A stretch of DNA of 64,000 nucleotides from Pyrenopolyporus hunteri (lineage: Eukaryota > Ascomycota > Sordariomycetes > Xylariales > Hypoxylaceae): the NCBI GenBank assembly GCA_902806595.1, contig CADCXC010000005.1, positions 2,480,001-2,544,000 of the forward strand, written 5' to 3'. Position numbers and translations under genes: made by a program. Of this stretch, positions 23,614 through 36,740 are shown one piece after another (within the stretch, counting starts at the first letter, position 1; every line of letters begins with the position of its first letter). The notes under the pieces are model-generated. The model saw only the letters and a list, made by a program, of their open reading frames with translations, was not told the DNA's origin and did not search any database.

Positions 23614-26142
23614 TGGAATAATAATATCATGGTTCGATTGTTTATATCTAGCGTAGTGAAATATTATACCGATACATGAACATCGCTCCCCCTTATTTAT
23701 TTGCATACCTGGGTGGGTATTACTTAGTACGAGCTCCCGCTAGGACTCGCTAATGTTTTTAGTTGTGGTAGGTACTATTGATCCGAGCATTTTACACATG
23801 TTACAATCCAAAGTTTCGCACACGGACTACGCGCCGTATGCAGTACGTGACTTTTATACGAGATAGTGGCGTGCCCGTCCAGATCCTGCTAACAGATCAC
23901 CTAGATCCTAGCGGGTCTAGGGGATCGACCACTATACGGCCCCTAACCTAGCACTCAACCCAACGCATAACAATACAGTATGTGAAGAAAATTCCCTTCA
24001 TTTTATTCTTACTATAGAATCTGCGCTAAGCCTAGATGATTACAGCGGTATATCCCCTAAAATATAGCGGGCTTAAGCGGCTCACTTTGGGGATATAGAG
24101 GCTACCGCACGCTGTACTACCGCTCAAACAGTGCTGTATTTTTCACTGTACAGAACTTGCAGCCCGTATGCGCAACTTTCGACCGCAATACTTGTACATA
24201 TCTCCTATAATTAATGGTCCCTATGTAATTTGCGACGCGTATCCTATCCTAGTATTCTATATAGTATATTTCCCCGTTTTAATCCGCCTTTCTATTTTAT
24301 ATCAACAGGCACAGTCCTTGTGCATGATAGCCCCCGGTAATCCTGTGTAGTGCTGATGGAATGGTTAGACTAGGATTAGTATCCTTCGTCCACGATGTTA
24401 TACCTCAGGCCTCCTAGACTAAGGTCTGACTATAGATGCGTCCCCAAGACGAATAGAACGAAATATCCTGCTGATAGTCCTCGTGTCAATTGTGCCCATG
24501 GCAAGCATATCACTTATATGGAGAGTCTGAAACCTAATGCTACGTACCTACGTAAGTAGCCTAACAAGACCTACCGATCTCAGTCCGTCCTTCAGGGAAG
24601 TTGTGACCGTCTCAACTAGACAGACGCCTTCACAACCCGGAGAAGAGTAAGAAGGGTAAGAAGGAAAACCGAGGCCATATCGTATCTCCGAACATCATTC
24701 ATCCTCAGCCGGCTCGTCGGCTCGCTCGTAACCGCATGTTGTCGTTACGTCGGCGTCAAATAAAGGGAATTCGGATCTGAGGTTCGTAAGTAGGCGGCGT
24801 TCGCTTCCGAAATAACTAAGGCGCGCTTTCCGGATTACCTAGAGAATCCGGTTGATATCGGGACTTATGTAGGACTAATGATCGAAGTGTGCATTTGAAC
24901 CCACTTATATAGGGTTGTAATATTGTACTTTAAGATCGCTGCCGTGGAACGTCTCACCTGGCCCGCGTGCAAAACTTGGAAATCTACATCTTGACCGCCT
25001 AACTTATTGCTCCTGGAGGCGGCTGTGATCCGACGCTGAGCCCCGCTTACGCTTTCTATTCGGTCGTCGGGTTACTCGTGATTCAACCGGGCAACGGGGG
25101 TTTCGATTAGTGAATACGTCTTCGACTTGCGCGCTTTAGCTTTAAGCGTCGTCCAGTAAGATAACGGAAATGGCGTCTTTATGAAAAAATCGGAACTTGT
25201 GATCCATATCATGAAAAGCTTGACCGATCTTTTCTGTTTCACATTAACATCTACAAGGCTTCCGTCAAGGTCGCAAGATATTCCGGCATCGGGAAGTTTC
25301 CATTAGCGACTGCCGCCTCTTAGTTACTATTAATGCGTGGTAAGAGACCGCAGACTGCCTCGGCTATCTGGAGGATGTCAGCTCGCGACTACGGACCGAG
25401 ATATTAAGCCGATACAATGTTGGATGACTCTTATCCCCACATCGTTATACCTCTCGTGCTTACGCGGCAGTTACACGGAGCTGGGCGCCAAGTTTAGAAG
25501 GCTTTCAACTCGACTCGCCAGCCAAGATCTCCTGTACGTAGTCGAATTGGGAACCGGTTATAACTTTGGATTCCGTCTCACTAGTCATGAGCCGGTTTTG
25601 ACGGTGAGCGATCAACTTACTCGGACGCCCAGGCGTGTTTGACCTAAGGGCGACTACCCCATGGAAAGCATCAAGGCAGGTGTTACAAGTAGAGAATCGG
25701 AACACATCATTGCGTCCGTGCAGTAACGCACTGTTCTAAAGTCCGGGCGTCGCGAACATCGAATTGGGATCAATGATTATTCGAACCATTTACATGATTG
25801 TTAGGCTGGTTGGTGACCAGGTGGGAGTAATCGATATTCTACTATCTCTTATTGCCAACGCTGACAACCCCATAATACTGGTAATACATATGGAGAGAAG
25901 TATCAGGGATCTGAGTATTTCGATTCATCTCCGTGTCAGAGCATACACCTAAGAGCTCTTGATCTTGCCTCTCAATTCGGTTTTTTTTTTGGACTAGGCA
26001 ACCCCTATTTACAAGTATACAAGCTAGAATGCTTTAGTTCGCACTCAACATTGACCCACGCCAGCCCTCATTTTTGTATCCACCTACTTTACCTCTCAAA
26101 GCGAGTGAGGGATATGTGGTCTTGTTAGGACAGCCGTGAGAT
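23614..26142. other. 2.5-kb spacer with a MITE; no recognised gene
   Basis: It contains the 400-bp inverted-repeat element at 23795-24194. The stretch 24,600-25,700 has moderate GC and several open frames (for example 25337-25642) without family features. Low-grade gene remains are possible, but I see nothing supportable. The aldo-keto reductase 3' end lies at the right edge. Confidence 0.5.
23795..24194 (+). mobile_element. MITE-like TA-flanked terminal-inverted-repeat element, copy 1
   Basis: Non-autonomous DNA element of about 400 bp bounded by TA dinucleotides (23793-23794 and 24195-24196). The terminal inverted repeats are about 35 bp and degenerate, with the core AAAGTT(T/G)CGCA(C/T)ACGG(A/G)CT. 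The interior aligns along its whole length with the reverse complement of 57179-57579, sharing blocks such as GGGGATATACCGCTGTAAT and CACTATACG. TA flanks and length suggest a Tc1/mariner or related superfamily. There is no coding capacity. It sits about 180 bp 3' of the GH35 stop codon. Confidence 0.75.
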
Positions 26143-27475
26143 TTACTCCCGGCCGATGGGCTTCGGCTCCGGAACGTAATCGAAAGTTCCACCCATGTTT
26201 AGAAGCCACACCTTATTTGGGTGATCGGGTATTTGGGGTCCATAGATGAAGCTATGAGGGAAGCCTACGTCAAAGGGGATTGCGGCTTCGATTTCCTTAA
26301 TGTCCTCGTCTGACAACTTGAGCGCCAAAGCTTCGATGTTGGCCTTTAGGTGGTCGATGGTACGACCACCGACGATCGGGAAAACGTAGGGCGTTTTGCT
26401 AGTAACGTAAGCCTGGGCGACGCTTGTAATGAGAGTGTTCTTGCGTTTGGCGATGTTCTCGAGCACCTTGCTGACTTTGATGTCCTCCTCGCTAGCCTGG
26501 ACACTGCGGCCGGCGTTGCTTTTACGCTGTTCCTCGGTCTTGAATCTTCCGCTCCCTAAGGCTCCCCAAGGGGCGATACCCATGCCTTCGGCACGGCACA
26601 TGGGGATGATGTCGCGCTCGAAGTCGCGTTGCGCCGCGGACCACCTGCCCTGATACACGCTGAACTGCCGGAGGCCGTGGTTCCGCGCGTACTCGTTGGC
26701 CTTGCTGACAACCCAGGCAGGTGTATCGCTTACGCCAAGATGGAGTACCTTACCGGCGGCGACGAAGTGGTTGAGCGACTGCATTAACTCAGGGATGCTT
26801 GTGGAGAAATCCCACCAATGAACATAAAGCTAAAAAGGGGTAAGCCGGTTGCGGGTTAAGTAAAAGTATGTAGTAAAAGACGTACTAGGTCAATATAGTC
26901 GGTCTGCAATTTCTTAAGACTAGCATTGACTGAGACGTGCATGCTCTTAGAGCCATTCCCTGTGAAACTGGCGAAGATTTCACCCTTGTGGGTAGGTCCG
27001 GCATGGAAATTAGATGAGTATTTGGTGGCGACGACCATCTGATCGCGAACGCCACGCTTCTTCATCCAAGCGCCGATCCGCTGCTCCGCTTCCTCAAATT
27101 GGTAGTTGTTGGAGGTATCAAGGAAGTTGCCTCCTTGGTCATAGAAGTAATCCAAGATTTCTTCCGTGGTCTTCTCGTCACATTCACCCACTAAAAAAAA
27201 GAAAGAGGTTAACGCCAGCCATTCCGCCGAGGACGGGTATGCCAAGAACCGCATAGGAGTAAGGCTTTCCAATGAGGTGGTTTTATAAGCGCCTCATTGC
27301 GCGGTGGCGTATGCAAGAGTGGGACATTGAAACTGTGCTGAACGTATCACTTACTATAATCTTTCCAGGCGTCTCCGAAGTTCATGGTGCCAAGGCACAG
27401 GGGGCTGACCCGAATGGCGGCCGAAGGGGCCAACAGGCGGTATCGAGCCAAAAGGCTCTTTGGCGGGGGAGCCAT
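26143..27475 (-). CDS. Aldo-keto reductase (norsolorinate reductase / aryl-alcohol dehydrogenase-like)
   Basis: NADPH-dependent cytosolic carbonyl reductase of the AKR9-type clade. Exons 27355-27475, 26886-27190 and 26143-26829 join as FGDAWKDY/MGECDEK and QTDYIDL/LYVHWWDFS, giving 370 residues from the ATG at 27475. That start matches the family N-terminus MAPPPKSLLARYRLL. In-frame ATGs at 27499 and 27622 also exist; the longest form would add about 49 Ser/Arg/Lys-rich, nearly acid-free residues that could be a mitochondrial presequence or just 5' leader. The catalytic tetrad is visible: D and Y in LDTSNNYQFEEAE, K in VVATKYSS, H in LYVHWWD. The NADP-binding tail GGRTIDHLKANIEAL is intact. 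No pathway partner is adjacent. Confidence 0.9.
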
Positions 27476-30400
27476 CGGCAGCGCTACGCTGATAGACATT
27501 TTCCGGAGAGTTGTTGTGTAGGATTTACAATGAGGTGCAATATGCGCTTTAGAGAGTCGTGGACGGGAGAGACTTGGACGTGTGCCACTGGTGAAAGATT
27601 GGATTGAAGGTATTTTAACCATGAAATAAATGTCAAAGGCAGGTGAAAATACGAAGGGCTTTCACTGCCGAATTCATATGCGTCGCCAAATCGGACATAT
27701 GAGATACTCAGCGGTGTGAAGACGGCGAGAAATAGAGGAGTTTCGGAATTAAAGGAGGGCTTAATAATCCAAACTCCGATGGGTATTAGGTATCTCCTAA
27801 GGTGAAACCAGGTAGGCAGGCAGTAGGGAGGCAGTAGGCAGGTAGTAGGTAGCTAGCTAAGAGGTGAGACGAAGGAACTAAGGAAAAGAAAAGTCAAGCG
27901 TCTTACGAAGTGGGGAGGGGCGGCTAGAAAAGGAGGGGAAATATTGGGCAAAGGGAGGAGTTTGTGTAACCTAACCTTGGATTTTTCCCGTTATTCGCGC
28001 GGTATTTGCTATCACGGCTTGTGTCTGACTAAGTACCTACCTTATCTACCTACGTGATATACATAGTAGGTATTCCGGTCCGTTGAATTACGTAGGTACC
28101 TAGGTAGGTAGGTATCTACTATACATCTCCCTACCTAGAGGTTGCCGTAGTGTAAATATGTACCCCCCTTTTAATCAGTGATAGCTAAGAGGTCTACCTA
28201 CACTAGGTAAGCGTTAAGTCTAGGTAAATAATTACCTACTTAGACATGTAATCAACATGATTGGATAATGAATTTGCCAATGTGTGCCTATTCATTCGAT
28301 ACATAGGTGCCTAACCCAAGGTATCGATGGGTATGATTCTCTCGCGTACCTTGTACAGATCATAAGATTTATCCATACATCCGTAGGAGCTATGTATGGA
28401 ATATGCACATGCATGCATGTAACCATTCGACTGTTCGAAGATTCAAGCATTCATGTACGAACTAGTCCCCGAAAAGTATCAAGGCCACAGATTTCAGTAT
28501 ACCGAGTGTGTCTCTCTCGGCCTAGATGGCATCCGCCATGCATCTACGGGGCCACCCGTCTGTAGTGTATTCATAAACAAGCTTAAAAGTTGTCATATGC
28601 GACACATCACCATGGCTAATCCATATTAAGACCCTTCGCCGCATTATCCAGAGAATAGGTGATTCTGGTTAAACATACCTACATATCTGTCTCTGCTTTG
28701 CGAACCCTTCATACCGTCAGCATCTGCCTTTACATACCTCTTCCGAACGTACACTCTAGCCCATCGTGGACTCCTAGAAGGCGAGATCAACACCGGGACG
28801 TGTCATCCATTTTTGAATGAGGCATTTAGGACGACAGAATGGCAGAAGATCGCTGTTCCTCTACGTATACTTGGACCCATACTCGCATTTGGTTGTGTGG
28901 GTAAACGAAAGATGTCAAGATAAACTTGTACGAATCTGGAGTTATGGTACTCCACAGTAAGCTTGCCTGGAGGTTTGTCTAGAGGTCCGTCATTACAGTT
29001 TCCGGTCATATCATGGGATTAACGGAAAAACCTGAAACGCATATGAATTGGGTTGCGCTTTGCTTTCGTCAGCTCTGGCGTAAAAACTGCTCAAACTACA
29101 TCAACTGGCCTAATTTGCCCGAAGATCTTTACTTTAACGGCAACTAAGCTTTTTTTCCCTAACCTGTTGGCCGCCGTCATACAGCAGCTGACATCAGATC
29201 GAGAGGCCAGGGTAGCTTATCGTTACAGAAGATAGGTTTTGCGAGATTCAACCAGATACTAGGTAGGTAGGAGTCTCTTACTACGCACCCCATATGCGGG
29301 TCAGCAGATACTCCGTTTTCCGGGGATCGCTCGTTCGTAGTTACGAGATCTCCTTCGAACCTTTCTACGAGTAACGAGTCTGATTCATTCTCACATCATA
29401 TGTCAAAACTTGCAGGTCATTTGCAGGCAATTAAGCATAACGTACCCCCTGGTTGCTTCCGCCCTTGATACCTGACTGGAGAAACGCTTTAGCCGGCGGT
29501 TTAGTAGGCTTGTTTTAATAAAAGTAGCTGAATGTGAGACGGTAGGCTGACAACACGGCTACTATCTAACGGAGTAGAACGCGCCTAGAGATAGGCGTTA
29601 ATACCCTAAATAAGGGCTTGACAATAGACAGGTTCGACCGAACTAACGATCCGATATCGCAGAGGCACCCGTTGCCGAAACGGCTAGTAAAGAGCTTGGA
29701 ATAGGTCAATTCGGCCAAGAATTCTATTGATCCATGATTCCTCTTTGTCGTGAGCAGGGAAGAATCAGGGTAGGTAGGTATATAACTTCAATATTGAGTC
29801 ACATTAAACGCCGTGGGAAAATATGCTGGGCGTTAATATAGAGGACAAATAACTAATTTTCTATCTAACCCTCCAATAGCCTCATCTCGGGTTATCCTCT
29901 ACTTGATGATATGTCCATTAGTTATACCTATGTGGTCTTGGCATCGATCCCTGTGTAACGCCAGTTCCTATCCTGTAAATCGTCACCAACCATACCTACC
30001 TACCTTACACAATGAGAAAGGAGCGCTATGTGATAGAAATTGTTATGCATCCTTTAACACTCGCCCTTAAACTCTACCGAGCCGTGCGAAGCGTGAAAGA
30101 GTAGTATAGCTCCCAAACAGCCGCCCACCGTAATACCACCAAGTCGTGTCGATGTTTAGTAAACATGAGGGAGGCGAGTCTGATTGGAAGACTTCCAACT
30201 ATACCGATGTTCTAAGACTAAGTCTTCCGACATAGCTTTACTTATCGGTATCCGATTATGCCACACATCGCGATTACCAGCCTAGTTTCACCACATCACA
30301 CTTAATCCTGAAGGAATCAAATGCTTACTACGGGGTTATGTGTAGTTTGAGTTTCCATTGGAAGTTGAATAGCAGCGCTTGATTTAACTCTCGGAGCGAG

Positions 30401-30881
30401 GCTGCAGAGGTCCTGAAGAGGTGCTTAGCGTAAGCACGCATGTAGGCTTACCTCTGCTCGCCCCTCCCGTATCATTCTAATTCGACATCCTATTAGCCTT
30501 TACACAGACGGGCATGTAGATTGTTACAGGGATATCTTTGTTCACGAATAAGATGATAATGTACCCGTAGGGCGCAATTAAGTGGCTTCACCCCACGCCT
30601 CATGAGCCTCATTGATCCTCGCCGATACCTGGTCGAGACGAAGCCTTACAGATTTGGGACGGATGGTGCTTCCGCTCTATACCTACAGAAAACGGCACGT
30701 CTTAGCACCGTACATCTTCGCGACGGCCGAGCGTAAGCACGACGACTTCCGCTTACAGGCGCGGACCGACGATATATGTAGCTACCTAGATAATTCAACG
30801 TTAATATAGATAGCCCGTGGTGCTTCCGCTGTTTTATGTAATCGATACAATGGGCGAAGTCTTTTGAATTAAACGCCTGCC
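27476..30881. other. 3.4-kb gene-poor spacer
   Basis: No supported gene. It has GGCAGTAGG/GGTAGTAGG-type near-tandem repeats at about 27810-27855, TAGGTACCTAGGTAGG palindromic blocks near 28020-28120, a short hairpin GTGCTTAGCGTAAGCAC near 30421-30437, and scattered small frames without family signatures. Confidence 0.5.
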
Positions 30882-32469
30882 ATGAATGGACTGGAACGAC
30901 GTATACCGAAAAGATGGACAGAGGCAGAAGACAATATTTTATACCACGAAGCTAAGATACAATGTAAGTAATCTCTACTTCCCTTGTGACACCAGCAAGA
31001 AGAATGAACAGGGCCTTCGGGTCGGATATTAAGACGCTTATTTGGAAAGTAACAGCAGGTCAAGTCAAGGACTGGAACAGGATCGCGGCCAAACTTCCCG
31101 GGCGAACCAATAAGGACTGCCGCAAGCGCTGGATTAACAAGGTCTGCGGAAGCTTAAAGAAAGGCTCGTGGGAGGAGGAGGAGGACGAACGGCTCCGTGA
31201 GGCCGTCCGCATCCACGGTCAGAAGTGAGTGGACGGCGGCCTATTCATAACGAATTTACTAACGCTCTCTCAAAGGTGGACGGTGATTGCGAATTTCGTC
31301 GGCTTACGTAGCCCTGATCGTATGAGCCTCATCTATTTCCATAATTGCGACGCGGGGCGCCGATGCTAACTTGATCTCGTTAATCCAAGAATGCGCCAAG
31401 CGTTGGCAATATAACCTTGATCCGCGGCTGGAACACGGGGCATGGTCAGCAGAAGAGGTTGGTGCTCTGATCAGTGGTTGGACGTCAAATTGATGCGCCG
31501 CATACTGACATTGGGTAAATTCGATGAATAGGACGAGCTGCTTGTGAACTTGGTACAAAATCACGGCCGCGAGTGGAAATTCATACAAGGTCTAGGGTTC
31601 CCTACGCGGTCGAGGAACGAACTCAGAAATAGGTGCGTCGCTTTTTAGGATTGTGGCTTCAAGATGTGCGGGTAGTGAAATATTGCGGAATGACATGCAT
31701 TAACTAATTATCTCCACAACGTAGGTACACCACCCTTTCGAAAAAGGCAAATTTGAATGGCGAGAACAACGGAAGCACCTGTTCTTCGTCTGGCGATAGT
31801 CCGGCTTTAGAAGACACCGGCCCGGGAGACGCGAATCCGGCATCCGAGACGTTAGATATAGATACGGGCGAAGAAATACAAGACTACACTTCCGGCTGCA
31901 CGCAGATGCAGTGGGAGGAAACACAGAACGACGAGACCATGGCAGTCAATACCTGGATAGATCCCGCAGATGGCGACTGGCTGAGCCATCTGGGCGCCAC
32001 CGCCGCGGGATCGCCGCCCGCAATTAAAGACGCTTCAGCCCAGGAACCAGCAACAGCGCCGGAAAACCTCATTTGTCGACCGCGGCCTGAGGCACCAACC
32101 GACATATGCGTAGAGGTAACCAAAGCGATGAACACCAACTCGGGGTCTCGCTGGAGCGATTCCATCGACATGTCCGACCAGTCCGACTTCGCCCAGATAG
32201 AGACGGCGGGCTCCGAGTGGGCCAGCTCGACTGGGAACTTGCTGACCGTTGGATCGCTGCACGAGGATCCGTTGACGTTGATAGGGGACAACCACGAGTC
32301 TGGCAACCAGAGCTTCGAGTCTCTCGCGGAGCTTGCTGCTGCAGCGCAGGTGGATTTGGTGGGGAAGGTTTCACTGGTAGTGGACCACTGCGACCGCGAC
32401 ACCCTCAATTATTTGCTAGACATGTCTAGGGAGCTTAAGGGAAAGGTAAAGGTAAAGATAGATATGTAG
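30882..32469 (+). CDS. Myb DNA-binding protein with three repeats
   Basis: Nuclear transcription-regulator candidate. Six exons fit: 30882-30963, 31056-31224, 31276-31319, 31390-31457, 31532-31632 and 31725-32469, giving 402 residues. The three Myb repeats are R1 (KRWTEAEDNIL to WNRIAAKLPGRTNKDCRKRW), R2 (GSWEEEEDERL to WTVIANFVGLRSPDQCAKRW) and R3 (GAWSAEEDELL to WKFIQGLGFPTRSRNELRNRY). Regularly spaced tryptophans are visible throughout. The C-terminal 240 residues are acidic and Ser/Thr/Glu-rich, typical of an activation region, with a short conserved-looking end (VVDHCDRDTLNYLLDMSRELKGKVKVKI). The fourth intron uses a GTTGGT donor, inferred because it joins WSAEE/DELL. The gene is isolated by large spacers on both sides, so its targets are unknown. 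Confidence 0.85.
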
Positions 32470-34487
32470 CAGCCATGCAGGAAGAAGGTCTGAGGCTAGA
32501 GAGCGCAGCCAACGTGTCGATCGCGCTGCAGATTAGGCAATAATCAATTTAAATGAATGTGCTTTCAGTAGCCAGAACGCGTAAAAAGACGCAGATTATG
32601 AAGGATTTCTTCGCATGTGATTAGAGGCTGATGCATGCAACCCTAACACCGGAAAACTGCCGACTACCTTGGTGGTAAGTTACGGCTCGTACAACTATAC
32701 GAATCAAAGATTATAAAAATAAAAATATAAATAAAATAAAAAAACGCGAAGCGGGAGGGGGTTGGTCGCCGAACCCTCTCTGGGCCCCCCACGGAGTAAG
32801 AAACGTCGAGTCTTAGACGGGAGACCCTTATCTACGGAATTATGTATTACCTAGTAGGGTATGTTGCTGTACCTAGGTTGGTGGCTATGTTCCTTCGATG
32901 GTATAGGAAATCCGAATATTTCGTCTATAATCTATATTGTGTATATATGTGCCCGAGAATAGGGGCGGGATGGAACCGGGTTCGTAGATCAACTACGCAT
33001 ATTTTGTACAATTGCGTACTAGGTACCCAGGTAGTTACATTCTAGGATTTTATCGTTCCTTTAGGAACATCAAGAATCACATACGCCAAGCTTCGCTTGC
33101 GGGGCCGCGGCTCGGGGCGTTCTGTCTACCGAGACGTCAGCACACAGGTAGAACGTTAAGCCGTTAAGCAAAACAATATTTGATTGAGACTGTCGTCCAC
33201 CTCAGGTATGTTAGGTACCTACCTAGGTAGGTATCTACATAGGTAAGATTGAAAGGATTAGTCACACCTCGTAAGGTAGAGACCCTGGATGTAAGCTTAG
33301 ATAGCGCCGGCGCACGTACCTAGGCTTAGGCGGGTGGTACCTATCCTATAAGTATAACGTTGGGCAAGATTCAGTGCCTACTAAGGTACTTGCTGCGCTG
33401 AGGAACCGCGCCATATGCACAGTTGAGGTGATGTATCATATCCTTATAACTATAGTAGCATTAATGCGGAAGGTAGCCGTAGTAACCGCGCAAGAAGCGT
33501 CGCATGGATTGGCAGTGGACCTGGGGAATAAGCGGGTACCTTATGTGGTAAGCTATTTGGACGTAGGACTTATGTACCTCTACGGCGCATGTTGCCAAGT
33601 ATTGTACTGTACGTCCAGCACTACGTACTACCCTGGCCTAAATGATCAGAGCTGCGACATCTAATCTGCCTACCGGGTACCTACCTAGGGAAGTTGCTGG
33701 GTACCTGGTGGCTGTCTAACCCCACACCCCCAAGCCTACCCAGCCTACGTTGGCATCCATATGTATATTCCCATACTAGCTACCACGGAGATGTACTTAC
33801 TGAGGCTCGGAGCCAAGCTGTACAGGCACTGGAGACCAGGAGCTTATACTATGGGTATAAGGCGTACCCAGCAAACTCAATCGAGACAAGAGTCTTGGCG
33901 AGATCCCTAAAATGGAGATAAGTTGAAAGGGATGATTAGCGAAGTTACCCAGCTTAACTATCTGCACCGTCGTGGATCGTCGATCATGGGCTGTTTGCTG
34001 CCGCATTGAAGAAATTGCGCCCTCGCATTGCATCCGGCAAATTAGAACTCGGATCAACGAGGCGTTGCGTACGTCGCCGCGAGTAAGCCTCAACGTCGTG
34101 CAGCTTTCTACGTGCTCCTTTATCATTTAGCGAGTTGCTAAGCGAGCGGTGTGTCTATAGATATCATGTCAGCAGTAACCCGGTCCTCAGTTAACGCCTA
34201 CGGAGGTCCATACCCTATAGGGACGTGGCTTAACGAAGGGATGGTCGAAGTTGCTGATTGGCGAATGGAATGCGCTTTTATCTCCGATAAGGCCTTCGGT
34301 GTTAGATCTATTTCAAAGAGACCAAAGAAACAAGAAGTGACACCTTATGGCGGGTCCTTTGGGAACTTAGCACATCGAGCTCCCAAATAATACTCCGTTC
34401 TTCGCCGTCTTGCCTGCTTTCCTGATTTCTACTTGCGAAGCAGCTCTCGACCTTATTGTCGTCCGAATTCGCCCCGTAGCCGTCATT
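32470..34487. other. 2-kb spacer, Myb 3' end to MFS gene
   Basis: No gene is recognised. There is an A/T-rich (AAAATA)n-like tract at about 32715-32741 and TAGGTACCTACCTAGGTAGG repeats around 33210-33245 and 33676-33690. Open frames at 33374-33664 and 33694-33921 lack family features. The right end holds the MFS promoter. Confidence 0.5.
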
Positions 34488-36740
34488 ATGTCAGCAGCAC
34501 CGTCGACACTAGAGAAGGTGGAAAATGGGAGCGACGCTGAAACTCGTACCCCTAACTCCGACGTAGAGGCGAACCCAATCGAAAGTCGGGAGGAAATAGC
34601 TGATGCTGAAGCCAGAGCTGAAGCTCAACGGAATGTCGCCCCCCGCAAGATTCACGGTTTCGTTGTAATACTCGTCCTAAATCTCACTCATTCCACTGGA
34701 CGCGTTCTTAACCCGATCTGCAGTGGGTGTTATCCGTCATAGCGACCTTATCGAGCGTGTTTCTCTACGCGTTGGACAATACAATTGTCGCCGATGTCAC
34801 GCCGGTAAGTCACTGATTTCTCGAAACCCGTGAAAGAAGCCGCCAACCCCCTATCGCTCTCATTACTGACTGATTCTGGCTTCTAGACAATTGTCAACAC
34901 GTTTGGGAACGTGGACAATCTACCATGGCTCTCGGTCGGGTATGTCTGATCCTCACTCAGGCGTCTACATAGCCTATTTAACCCAACCACGTGATTTACG
35001 CCTACTGACTTTACTCTCAGCTTTTTACTAGGTGGTGAGGCCGCAGTCTTACCCATGGGTAAAATATACGGCTTATTTGATTCAAAATGGGTTTATATCA
35101 GTTCCGCCGTTTTATTCAACGTTGGTTCGGCCCTCTGCGGTGCCGCTCCGAATATGAGGGCTCTCATTGTCGGCCGCGTGCTTGCCGGGCTTGGAGGAGA
35201 AGGAATGTACCTTGGAGTTATTACCATCTTGTCCGTCAATACCTCGGACCGTGAGCGCCCCGGATATTTAGGTCTGAAGTATGTGGTTTTCATCGAATCC
35301 ATGCCATTTTCAAGCAATTGAACGTGCTAACGACACGGTTCTAGCGGTTTGGTTTGGGGTATTGGCACTATCCTTGGTCCCGTCATCGGCGGCGCGTTTG
35401 CGGAGTCATCTGCGACATGGCGATGGGCTTTCTACCTAAACCTCTGCGTTTCGGCTGTGTGCGCTCCGGTGTACTTCTTTTTACTTCCGTCGTTTAAGCC
35501 TCGCGCGGAATCTAAGACGCTCCAACTCATCCGCGAATACGACTTCGTGGGAACAGTACTGATCGTGGGAGCTCTGATAACGCTTATCATGGCGACGAAT
35601 TTTGGCGGAGCCTTGTATGCCTGGAATAGCGGACAGATCATCGCTCTGTTCGTTGTCTCGGGTTTTCTCTTCATCGTATTCGGTGTTCAACAAACTTACA
35701 CCATCGCCACAACCAAGGCCACCCGCCTCTTCCCAGTACAGTTCATGAGGCGCTTCAACGCCGTGATACTCTTTATATGTGTGGCCGCGATAAACTCTGC
35801 AACGTTCATCCCCATCTACTACATCCCGTTATACTTCCAGTTCACAAGAGGTGACGGTGCTGTTACCGCTGCAGTTAGGCTGCTTCCTTACATTCTCATT
35901 CTTAGTTTTGGTATTCTGGTCAACGGTCATCTGATGGGGAAATTCAGCCACTTTCAACAGTGGTATGTTTTGGGTAGCGCCATTTCACTTGTTGGAGCTG
36001 TTTTAATGTGTATGTTCGAGAAACTCCTTTCCTGGCCTGTTCTTCGTCGATAACATATCGAGTGTCGGGAGTGTCTTAATACTGACTGTTCAAATCTAGC
36101 CCGGATCACACGAACTACTCCAGAAGCTCAAATATACGGGTTCGAAGTCCTTATGGGCGTTGGAACGGGTGCCTGCTCCCAGGCAGGTTATGCCGTTATG
36201 CAAGGACTCACACCTCCTTCGGAAATGGCCTATGCTATCAGCTTCATGATGCTCTGTTAGTTTTCCCACTCATTACACGTCACGCTTATCAATATGTCTA
36301 TTTTGGGCCTGAGGCGCTAATAATGCCTTATAGCGCAAACTGGTGGTATTGCTCTGGGATTATCTATGGCGGGTGCTATCTTCGTCAACCAAGCAGTCGA
36401 TGGCCTGGTGGCCGTTCTGCCGAATGTTCCCCGGGAGCAACTTCAACTGGCCGTGTCTGGAACTAGTAGCGCATACTTCCAGTCGCTACCACCTGATGAA
36501 CAGACCCAGGCGGTTGACACTATCATCGGTGCAATGTCTAAAGTCTTCATTTTAGTCTACGCTGGCTCGGCGGTGACACTTCTATTCTCAGTTCTATTCA
36601 CAGTAAGTTTCGTTCCCTAGCTTTTGTCCCTCTCAACTTTTCCTGTTACCTCTCCAAATTTACGTATTGTACGATTTCCATGGCTAACCTCATGTTTGAA
36701 GAAACGGAGACTATACGCAAAAACCCAGACCACGGCTTGA
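34488..36740 (+). CDS. MFS efflux transporter, 14-TM drug:H+ antiporter type
   Basis: Plasma-membrane major facilitator, likely exporting a toxic or secreted metabolite. Eight exons (34488-34664, 34724-34804, 34887-34939, 35021-35278, 35345-36009, 36100-36255, 36334-36602, 36702-36740) give 565 residues. The hydrophilic N-terminus (about 60 residues, Glu-rich) is followed by YALDNTIVADVTPTIVNTF, the antiporter-type start of TM1. Further signatures are LPWLSVGFLLGGEA, GKIYGLFDSKW (loop 2-3), IVGRVLAGLGGEGMYLG, GLVWGIGTILGPVIGGAF (motif C) and WRWAFYLNLC. The short final exon encodes KRRLYAKTQTTA. It stands at the left edge of the secondary-metabolism genes, in the same direction as the P450. 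A role as the cluster's exporter is plausible but inferred from position only. Confidence 0.9.

Noticed and set aside
25337..25642. 101-codon frame in the GH35/AKR spacer
   Set aside because: No family signature, no supporting neighbouring exon and no coding-like context.
32106..32429. Alternative frames overlapping the Myb C-terminal exon
   Set aside because: Shadows of the GC-rich acidic tail; the Myb frame continues from spliced upstream exons.
33374..33921. Two plus-strand open frames between Myb and MFS genes
   Set aside because: No recognisable motifs, and they run through TAGGTACC repeats, so they are likely chance frames.
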